NCBI GenBank assembly: GCA_937927795.1
Contig: CALBSF010000255.1
Coordinates: forward strand, 1-11,919
DNA length: 11,919 nt
From: an uncultured Rickettsiales bacterium
Lineage (GTDB): Bacteria; Pseudomonadota; Alphaproteobacteria; Rickettsiales; UBA1997
Reading direction: 5' to 3'
Shown: positions 6,430-11,919 of the stretch, piece by piece
Position numbering within the stretch: position 1 is the stretch's first letter
How the letters are laid out: the number at the start of each line of letters is the position of its first letter
The notes under the pieces: model-generated
What the model saw: only the letters and a program-made list of their open reading frames with translations
What the model was told of the DNA's origin: nothing
Databases searched by the model: none
Translations under genes and position numbers: made by a program

Positions 6430-7493
6430 TTTTCAAAAATACCAACCACTTCTAAATGGCTACTTCCATAAAATTGATCGATGGCAAAAAGATTTTTTAA
6501 TCTAAAATTTTTAGCAATTAAAATCTCCATATCTCTTTTAAAACTTTGTGGATTACAAGAAATATAAATTAAATTTTTTAAATTAGAATTAGCAATTTGA
6601 GTAATCTGTGGAGACGCGCCATTTCTGGGCGGATTAATGATTGCAAAATCAAATTTTGATAATTCTTTTTTATCAATTGGATTTAAAAATAAATCACAAA
6701 CCTTGGCATTAATTTTATTGGTTAAATTATTTTTAATCACATTTTTACCAATTAAATTCACCATTTTTTCATCACCTTCTATCGCAGTAATTTTAGCAAC
6801 TAAATCACAAATTCCAAAACTGTAGGAGCCAAAACCAGAATATAAATCTATTATTTTTAAATCTTTTTTTTGTTGTAAAATTTCATTTCTGCAAATTTCT
6901 ATAATGCCGTCAAGTCCTTCCTTTGTTGCCTGCAAGAACACTTCTGAACCTAAATCAATTTTAAAATTTGGATAAAAAATTTGATTTTTTCTTAAAAGCA
7001 ATATCGGCGTAACTGAATTTTTAAAATTATAAGAAATGTTAATATTTTCTTCTTTAGAAAAATTAGTAAGCTTTTGAATTTGCGATAAATTTGGCGCTCT
7101 TTTTACAAAAAAAATCAAATCTAAACCATTGTCAAATAAGGTTGTGGCAATTTGAGTAATAAAATTTTCTTCTTGTGTTTTTAAGAAATTTTTTAGTTTA
7201 AAAATAAAATCTGAAATTTCTTTTTTCGCAACAAAACAGTCATCAATTTTTACTAATGAATTGGTTTTTTTAGAAAAAAATCCTAGGTTATTTTTTTGAT
7301 CTATTTGAAAAATTACTCTGCGGCGCGAAGCATTGTTAATCCACAGCCAAATGGCATTTTCAAAGCCCGATTTTGCTAAAATTTCTTTTTTAAAATCGCG
7401 ATATTTTTCTTCACTAAAATCTAAAAAATCACAGCCCCCGCAAAACAAAAAAGCTTTACAAGGGCTCGTTTTATGAGGCTGGCATGATATCAT
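6426..7493 (-). CDS. Fe-S class I SAM-dependent RNA uracil-C5 methyltransferase (RlmD/RlmC/TrmA family)
   Basis: This 355-residue enzyme should methylate C5 of a specific uridine in 23S rRNA or tRNA. Four Cys at C12-x5-C18-x2-C21 and C86 fit the 4Fe-4S site of RlmD-type enzymes. The C-terminal Rossmann domain has 'FLQA' (187-190), the SAM loop 'DLYSGFGSYSFG' (216-227), motif IV as NPPR (287-290; usually DPPR), the nucleophile C313 in 'SCNPQSFKRD', and the probable base E348 in 'SHLEVV'. The N-terminal TRAM RNA-binding domain present in RlmD is absent, since the protein begins almost directly at the cluster. An in-frame stop (TAA ending at 7506) just upstream of ATG 7493 excludes a longer start. 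It is the last gene of the six-gene cluster and overlaps the murJ end by 23 bases. The exact target nucleotide cannot be told from sequence alone. Confidence 0.9.
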   Translation of the reverse strand: MISCQPHKTSPCKAFLFCGGCDFLDFSEEKYRDFKKEILAKSGFENAIWLWINNASRRRVIFQIDQKNNLGFFSKKTNSLVKIDDCFVAKKEISDFIFKLKNFLKTQEENFITQIATTLFDNGLDLIFFVKRAPNLSQIQKLTNFSKEENINISYNFKNSVTPILLLRKNQIFYPNFKIDLGSEVFLQATKEGLDGIIEICRNEILQQKKDLKIIDLYSGFGSYSFGICDLVAKITAIEGDEKMVNLIGKNVIKNNLTNKINAKVCDLFLNPIDKKELSKFDFAIINPPRNGASPQITQIANSNLKNLIYISCNPQSFKRDMEILIAKNFRLKNLFAIDQFYGSSHLEVVGIFEN

Positions 7494-9033
7494 CTTTTTT
7501 GCGCTTTAAAATGTTTGACTTAAGTAAAATATTAAGGCTTCCTGATGCATAAGCAAAAACTAAATAAACCAATAATCCAACTGAAATCATAATAATTAAT
7601 TCAGCAATTTTACCAAAACTATCATTAATATAAAAATATTCACGAAGGCCTATGAGAACAAATGCCATAAGGCTTGATGGAATTAGAATTAGAATTAATT
7701 TTTTGGCAAAATCTTTTTCAAAAGCAAAATGTTTTTTTCTAATTAAGATAGTGATTAACAAAGTTAAATTTAGATAAGAAGAAATTATTGAAGATAAAAC
7801 AATGCCAATATAACTAAATTCAAGCATATAAAAAATTGCATTTAAAATCGCGTTAGAAAATAAGCAAACAAAGGCGATGTTCATAGGGGTTCTTGTATTT
7901 CCTCTTGAAAAGAAAGCCGGCTCCATCACTTTTACTAAAACATAAGAAGGAAGTCCAAGTGAATAAAACATCAAGGCTTTTGCTACAAAAAAACTTTGAT
8001 CAGAAGTAAATTTTCCTCTTTCAAAAAGAGTTGAAATTATTGGATAAGAAAGGCAAGTTAAAGCTAGAGTTGCAGGAATTACTAAAATTAAACCAGCCTC
8101 TAAAGCGATATTTTGTAGCTTAATTGCGCCATCATATTCATGAGATTTAATTTTTCTTGAAAGCGCAGGAAGCAGAGCAATTCCAATTGCAATTCCAATC
8201 ATTGCTAGTGGCAATTGATTAATACGATCAGCATAATAAAGGTAAGAAACTGCGCCAGCAATCATGCTTGCAAATATTGAATCAACCAACAAATTAATTT
8301 GCATTACATTAGCGCCAATAATTCCAGGCAATAATTTTTTAAAGAATTTTTTTGCATCATTATTTAAGCGAGGAAATTTTGGATAAAGTAAAAATTTTGC
8401 TTTTACAGTAAAAATAAATAACCATAAAAACTGCAAAATTCCCGCAACAAAAACACCCCAGGAAAGGGCGTGAGCGTAAGTTGGCGCAGCTTTTCCAAAA
8501 ACAAAAACTGATGCAATTAAAGTTCCATTTAACACAATTGGCGCAGATGCAGGAATTGCAAATTTATTTAGTGAATTAAGTATTCCCGAAAGCAGAGAAA
8601 CTAAAGAAATGAAAATTAAATAAAAAATTGTGATTCTTGATAAATCCACCAAAAGCGTGAATTTCTCTGGCTCAGATAAGAATCCTGGAAATAAAATTTT
8701 CATGAAAAATGGCATGAAAATTTGAAATAGAATTGTAAAAATTAAAAGAATATAAAATAAAAATGAAAAAATATTGCGCGCAAACAATAAATCGCTTTGC
8801 GAGCCTTCTTTATTTTGTAATTTTTCAATAAAAATTGGCACAAAAGCCGAGTTAAAAGCACCTTCAGCAAATACTCTGCGAAAAAAATTAGGCAATCTAA
8901 AGGCAGCAAAAAAAGCATCGGAAAGAAGACTTACGCCAATATATTGTGCAATTAAAACATCTCTAACAAAACCTAAAATTCTTGAAAGCGAAATATAAAA
9001 AGAAATAGTGAAAATTGAGCGAAAAATTGACAT
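7471..9033 (-). CDS. murJ: Lipid II flippase MurJ (MviN)
   Basis: MurJ flips undecaprenyl-linked lipid II across the inner membrane for peptidoglycan assembly. The 520-residue, very hydrophobic product fits the 14-helix MOP-superfamily fold. From the ATG at 9033 its residue numbers coincide with the functionally important E. coli positions: R18 and R24 in 'SLSRILGFVRDVLIAQ', D39 in 'LLSDAFFAAFRLPNFFRR', R52, and R270 in 'YADRINQLPLAM'. Such exact register supports this start over an in-frame TTG at 9084 or ATG at 9066, both of which would lie inside the preceding gene. It begins four bases after the usp stop and overlaps the methyltransferase gene by 23 bases at its 3' end, so it is co-transcribed with both. 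Its presence implies a peptidoglycan-making cell. Confidence 0.96.
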   Translation of the reverse strand: MSIFRSIFTISFYISLSRILGFVRDVLIAQYIGVSLLSDAFFAAFRLPNFFRRVFAEGAFNSAFVPIFIEKLQNKEGSQSDLLFARNIFSFLFYILLIFTILFQIFMPFFMKILFPGFLSEPEKFTLLVDLSRITIFYLIFISLVSLLSGILNSLNKFAIPASAPIVLNGTLIASVFVFGKAAPTYAHALSWGVFVAGILQFLWLFIFTVKAKFLLYPKFPRLNNDAKKFFKKLLPGIIGANVMQINLLVDSIFASMIAGAVSYLYYADRINQLPLAMIGIAIGIALLPALSRKIKSHEYDGAIKLQNIALEAGLILVIPATLALTCLSYPIISTLFERGKFTSDQSFFVAKALMFYSLGLPSYVLVKVMEPAFFSRGNTRTPMNIAFVCLFSNAILNAIFYMLEFSYIGIVLSSIISSYLNLTLLITILIRKKHFAFEKDFAKKLILILIPSSLMAFVLIGLREYFYINDSFGKIAELIIMISVGLLVYLVFAYASGSLNILLKSNILKRKKDDIMPAS

Positions 9034-9037
9034 TTTT

Positions 9038-9514
9038 TTAAACCAATTTTTTAAGAAATTCTTCATCCAAACTTTGCGGCACAATCACCACTGGAACCTG
9101 AACTTTATTACCAATTCTTTTGGCTACTTTTGGCAAAACCGTATTATCGCTCATAGAATTATTTGATTTACCCAAAACCAACATTACACATTCTGGAGTA
9201 AATTTTAATTCGCGCGTAATTTCAGTAACAATATCACCATTTCTAATTGAAATAGTTGGTAAAATTCCAGTTTCCCCGCAAACTTTATCCACTAACTTTT
9301 TTAATTTATCTTCTAAATCTTGTCTTTTTTCACTTTCAATTGCCTTTGCTCCAAATAATAAATTTTTGTGAGAACCTTCAACAACCGATAATATTTTTAC
9401 CTCAAATCTTCCAAGTCTAGCCTTATAACAAGCGTAACGAAGCACTATTTCAGAAGCATTAGTAGTATCAATACAAACTATTATAGCGGCAGGTTTTTTG
9501 ATGTTTTCTGTCAT
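9038..9514 (-). CDS. Universal stress protein (UspA-like domain)
   Basis: The 158-residue product has the UspA alpha/beta layout. A first strand 'AAIIVCID' (9-16) is followed by 'ASEIVLRYACYKARLGRFEVKILSVV' (20-45), then a charged helix (58-78), 'GDIVTEITRELK' (93-104), and a last part 'CVMLVLGKS' and 'VPVVIVPQS' (109-117, 140-148). The usual ATP-binding pattern G-x2-G-x9-G-(S/T) before the final strand is not present (GKSNNSMSDNTVLPKVAKRIGN), so it probably belongs to the class that does not bind ATP. It is likely a cytosolic stress or regulatory protein. ATG 9514 is one base after the stop of the upstream gene. An in-frame start at 9580 would add a hydrophobic stretch that is only the antecedent gene read in another frame. 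It lies between the TIGR02186 gene and murJ in a tight operon. Confidence 0.88.
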   Translation of the reverse strand: MTENIKKPAAIIVCIDTTNASEIVLRYACYKARLGRFEVKILSVVEGSHKNLLFGAKAIESEKRQDLEDKLKKLVDKVCGETGILPTISIRNGDIVTEITRELKFTPECVMLVLGKSNNSMSDNTVLPKVAKRIGNKVQVPVVIVPQSLDEEFLKKLV

Positions 9515-9515
9515 A

Positions 9516-10268
9516 TTATTTACCAACAAAACGAATAAATAGATAATTAGCAATAAAGCCAACGATAAAGGCGATTGCAATAGTTAAAAATCCGTAAAGA
9601 AATGATTGTTCTTGCGCAAAATCTAACACTCTTGCACTAAATCCAACTTGATTTACATAAATTGGAATTGATTGAAAAGACTGCAAATTACCATCATCAA
9701 TCAAATAAATTTCAACACTATAAATTCCTCGTGCAATATTTTTAGGAAAATTAAGCATCACCTTAAATAAAGTTTCATTTAAGAATTCTATTTTTTTGGC
9801 GGAACTTGAATATAATTTATTTTTTTCTAATTTTTCAATTAACTGCACTCTAAATTCATCATCATTTGGGGTTACTTGCGTGGAATTAAATTGTAGATTA
9901 TTTTTACCAAGTTCCAAATCCAAAAGCAGTTTATTCACAGCTTCCAAGCTAGATTTATCATCATCTGCAATGGTTGAAAATAAAGAATAAAAACTATAAG
10001 AATTAGTAAAAACTTTTCTTGAGCCACTATACCAAACCCCAAGTAATTTTTCTTTTTTACTAACAATAAAATCTTTTTTTGGCCCACGAACTGCAATAAT
10101 TATATTTCCGCTATCGCCCTTGGCTCCAAAAAGCAGAATCTGCGCACCCTTAAAATTTGTATCAATATTAATTTCATTGCTTGAAATGCCCGACACTATT
10201 GGGCTAGAAAGCGCTTTAGACAAGAAAGAAAATATAAAAAATGTGATTAATAAAATTGTTTTTATCAT
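9516..10268 (-). CDS. TIGR02186 family (Alph_Pro_TM) exported membrane-anchored protein
   Basis: This 250-residue protein has a signal peptide (residues 1-22, lysine then hydrophobic core, cleavage near 'ALSSP'), an extracytoplasmic beta-rich body, and one transmembrane helix near the C-terminus (about 223-246) after 'SFLYGFL'. It should therefore face the periplasm. The body shows features I recall for TIGR02186/PF09608: 'SSNEINIDTNFKGAQILLFGA' (split at 29-38 and 39-49), 'VRGP' (60-63), 'GVWY' (77-80), 'SFYSLFST' (92-99) and 'GIYSVEIYLIDDG'. That family is described only from Alphaproteobacteria and has no established function. The ATG at 10268 overlaps the TGA of the TauE gene (ATGA), which indicates translational coupling. 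The pairing suggests an accessory role for the transporter. Confidence 0.85.
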   Translation of the reverse strand: MIKTILLITFFIFSFLSKALSSPIVSGISSNEINIDTNFKGAQILLFGAKGDSGNIIIAVRGPKKDFIVSKKEKLLGVWYSGSRKVFTNSYSFYSLFSTIADDDKSSLEAVNKLLLDLELGKNNLQFNSTQVTPNDDEFRVQLIEKLEKNKLYSSSAKKIEFLNETLFKVMLNFPKNIARGIYSVEIYLIDDGNLQSFQSIPIYVNQVGFSARVLDFAQEQSFLYGFLTIAIAFIVGFIANYLFIRFVGK

Positions 10269-11194
10269 TTCATCATTTCAATTGTGTAAAGGCTTAGCGG
10301 CGTTGCAAATAAACCAAATAACATTTTAAAACAGATAAGTAAAATTAATACCGACAAGAAAGTTCGAAGATTATCAGCATCAATTCTATAGCCAATTCTA
10401 GTACCAATTTGCGCCCCAATTGCAGAGCTGATAATCATTAAAAAAGCCAAAACAATATCAACCGTATTATTGGTTACAACCTGTAGAAATGTGGCGTTAC
10501 TGGCGATAAAAACGATTTGAAATAATGAAGTTCCAACCACAACATTTGAAGGCATTTTTAAAATATAAATCATTGCTGGAATCATTAAAAACCCACCTCC
10601 AATCCCCATCAAAGCAACCAAAATTCCTATACCAAAACTTAAAACTACCGGCACAATTACACTAATAGTGATATCTGATTTAGCAAAATAAGCTTTCCAT
10701 GGCAAATGATCAATTTTTCTTAAAAATTGCCCCAATCTAGTGCCGTCATTTTTTTTCCAAATAACCCCATATTTTTTTGTAATGAGGTTTTTTATTCCCT
10801 CTTTGAACATTTTATAGCCAATTGATCCCAAGAATAACACGTAAGTAATTGAAACCACGATATCAGTTTGACCGGTTTTTTGTAAAATTTGAAAAATCGA
10901 AACACCAAAAGTAGAGCCAATAAAACCGCCTATCACCAAGAATAATCCCATCTTTATATCAACATTTCCTTTACGAAAATGCGCTAGCAAACCAGAAACT
11001 GAAGAAGCAATAATTTGATTAGTAGAAGTTGCAACTGCAATGGCTGGAGGAATTCCAATAAACATCAAAAAAGGCGTAGCTAAAAAACCACCGCCAATTC
11101 CAAACATTCCAGCCAAAAAACCAGCAATCAAGCCAATCGACAGAATCAGGATAATGTTAACCGGAATTTCTGCGATTGGTAAATAAATTTGCAT
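10265..11194 (-). CDS. TauE/SafE-family sulfite/organosulfonate-type permease
   Basis: This 309-residue inner-membrane protein belongs to the TauE/SafE (TSUP) family, whose members export sulfite, sulfoacetate or related anions. It has the usual internal duplication: a GIGGGFL motif occurs at 32-38 and again at 197-203, each followed by a hydrophobic stretch and 'ATSTNQ' (55-60) or 'GTSLFQ' (221-226). A charged cytoplasmic-type loop rich in Lys (about 130-172) separates the two halves. About eight membrane segments are visible. It starts nine bases after the ygfZ stop and overlaps the TIGR02186 gene by four bases. The substrate cannot be assigned from sequence alone; other members of the family move different anions. 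No cysteine or sulfite metabolism gene is visible in the window. Confidence 0.92.
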   Translation of the reverse strand: MQIYLPIAEIPVNIILILSIGLIAGFLAGMFGIGGGFLATPFLMFIGIPPAIAVATSTNQIIASSVSGLLAHFRKGNVDIKMGLFLVIGGFIGSTFGVSIFQILQKTGQTDIVVSITYVLFLGSIGYKMFKEGIKNLITKKYGVIWKKNDGTRLGQFLRKIDHLPWKAYFAKSDITISVIVPVVLSFGIGILVALMGIGGGFLMIPAMIYILKMPSNVVVGTSLFQIVFIASNATFLQVVTNNTVDIVLAFLMIISSAIGAQIGTRIGYRIDADNLRTFLSVLILLICFKMLFGLFATPLSLYTIEMMK

Positions 11195-11203
11195 TTTTAA
11201 TTC

Positions 11204-11905
11204 TTAAATTGCCTTTAAAATCAAAGCGTGAATCTCGCCATTAAAAGAAACTGACGACAAAACTACGCCGAGAGTTTGATCTTCGCAAGTAATTTTAGAA
11301 TTTTTTTCTAATTCTTGAGATAATTTTGTATAAATGACTTCTTTTCTAATTTGCCCTAAATGATGAATTCTAGCGGTTGGTTCTTGTCCAACATAACATC
11401 CTTTTGAGTAGTCTACTGCATTTAATTTATCAAAACCAAATTCCAAAATGAAAGATTTTTCATAAGTTAAATCATATTCTCCTTCAGGAATTTTATTGAT
11501 AATTCTGGTATAATGATAATTATTTTGATCTTGATTTATAGAAATTTTATCTTTCAAAAAATAAGATCTATAACCCATTTTTACGTTTCTTGGATCCTCA
11601 AAAGACAAGCCTTCACCATTTTCTTTACTAAAAAAAACTCCAATTTCATCATTTATTTTAATTTCAACTTTTGAGCGTAATTTATAAAAATTTAATTTTT
11701 TTACAATCTCATCGCGCCTTGGCAGATAACAATCTATAAAAATTTTCTCATCTTTTGAAAAAATAAAAAAATCATACAAAAAACGCCCTTGAGCATTTAG
11801 CATACAGCTGTAAATCAGGCTTTTATCGCTAATTTTATTAATATCATTAGTAATCAAGCCTTGCAAAAATTCTTTGCTATCAAGCCCGGATATTTCAATA
11901 ATTGA
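11204..11905 (-). CDS. ygfZ: YgfZ/GcvT-like folate-binding protein, 5' end missing at the contig edge
   Basis: YgfZ is a tetrahydrofolate-binding GcvT relative (mitochondrial counterpart IBA57/CAF17) that supports assembly or repair of Fe-S clusters in selected enzymes. The signature 'KGCYVGQE' is near the C-terminus, followed by 'TARIHHLGQIRK'. A TTG at 11866 could be mistaken for a start, but the frame continues upstream without a stop to 11905 and encodes 'SIIEISGLDSKEF' just before 'LQGLITNDINK'. This is the standard N-terminal region ('...SGxDxxxFLQGxxTND'), so the true start lies beyond the window. The frame reads into 14 bases of sequencing adapter, and only about ten residues are probably missing. 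About 233 residues are visible, shorter than the E. coli protein. It is the first visible gene of the six-gene operon. Confidence 0.9.
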   Translation of the reverse strand, partial: SIIEISGLDSKEFLQGLITNDINKISDKSLIYSCMLNAQGRFLYDFFIFSKDEKIFIDCYLPRRDEIVKKLNFYKLRSKVEIKINDEIGVFFSKENGEGLSFEDPRNVKMGYRSYFLKDKISINQDQNNYHYTRIINKIPEGEYDLTYEKSFILEFGFDKLNAVDYSKGCYVGQEPTARIHHLGQIRKEVIYTKLSQELEKNSKITCEDQTLGVVLSSVSFNGEIHALILKAI

Positions 11906-11919
11906 AGATCGGAAGAGCG
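11906..11919 (+). other. Illumina TruSeq adapter remnant (sequencing artefact)
   Basis: The window ends with AGATCGGAAGAGCG, identical to the first 14 bases of the universal TruSeq adapter. The 14th base, G, fits the universal (read 2) adapter rather than the indexed one, which has A there. It is untrimmed adapter at an assembly edge and not genomic sequence. Confidence 0.97.

Noticed and set aside
8774..8998. Plus-strand open frame opposite murJ, and similar ones at 6637-6825, 9120-9371, 9796-9990 and 10120-10329
   Set aside because: Each lies antisense within a strongly supported gene and encodes nothing recognisable.
9034..9084. Longer murJ N-terminus from TTG 9084 or ATG 9066
   Set aside because: It would overlap the stress-protein gene, and the ATG at 9033 places the conserved Arg and Asp residues exactly in the E. 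coli register.
9278..9296. DnaA-box-like TTTATCCACT
   Set aside because: It is a single imperfect match inside a coding sequence with no cluster of further boxes or AT-rich unwinding region, so no replication origin is indicated.
9515..9580. Longer N-terminus for the universal stress protein with a hydrophobic leader
   Set aside because: The extra 22 codons overlap the end of the TIGR02186 gene, whose membrane-coding DNA read in another frame produces the apparent hydrophobic leader; the ATG at 9514 gives a normal UspA start.
11511..11527. TGATAATTATTTTGA-type Fur-like match
   Set aside because: It lies well inside the ygfZ coding sequence, one half-site is poor, and AT-rich coding DNA gives such matches by chance.

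Overview
The window is a strongly AT-rich bacterial segment (roughly 30% GC by eye) packed with thirteen genes and no gene-free stretch longer than about 110 bases. It looks like an alphaproteobacterium. The best lineage clue is a protein of the TIGR02186/Alph_Pro_TM family, which as far as I know is confined to Alphaproteobacteria. HemW carries the alphaproteobacterial variant 'DLIYARP', and the Lys/Asn/Ile-rich proteins fit a deep-branching AT-rich group (Rickettsiales- or Holosporales-like, or an AT-rich free-living lineage). The presence of trpC, ribD, an FTR1 iron permease and a TauE transporter argues against a highly reduced parasite. No genus can be named from this sequence.

Left part (1-4579): ribD (riboflavin) on the + strand converges on a gene for an unrecognised multi-pass membrane protein. 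Upstream of that gene, also on the minus strand, lies hemW. hemW is divergent from an FTR1-family iron permease, and the 48-base gap between them holds a near-perfect 19-bp Fur-box-like palindrome set between two opposed promoters. A small coiled-coil, tail-anchored DUF1640-like gene with its own sigma70-type promoter follows the permease.

Middle part (4554-6429): hemB (metal-ligand pattern of the Mg-type, not Zn-type, enzyme) and trpC are divergent across a 76-base gap that contains an inverted repeat with alternative pairing partners.

Right part (6426-11905): six minus-strand genes form one tight cluster, in transcription order ygfZ (5' end missing), a TauE/SafE permease, a TIGR02186 membrane protein, a universal stress protein, murJ, and an Fe-S uracil-C5 RNA methyltransferase. 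Gaps are 1-9 bases and two pairs overlap, which suggests a single operon. The sulfur-type permease, the alphaproteobacterial membrane protein and the stress protein form the least understood block.

The last 14 bases are an Illumina TruSeq adapter read-through, not genome. The window therefore ends at a contig edge and ygfZ is cut there artificially. Several genes have an upstream TTG in frame, but an internal ATG is the better start (hemW, DUF1640-like, usp, murJ). I found no RNA genes, mobile elements, CRISPR arrays or convincing intrinsic terminators. Most of the window is housekeeping; the most useful new observations are the Fur-type divergent control region, the TauE/TIGR02186/USP block, the hemB-trpC leader structure and the adapter.
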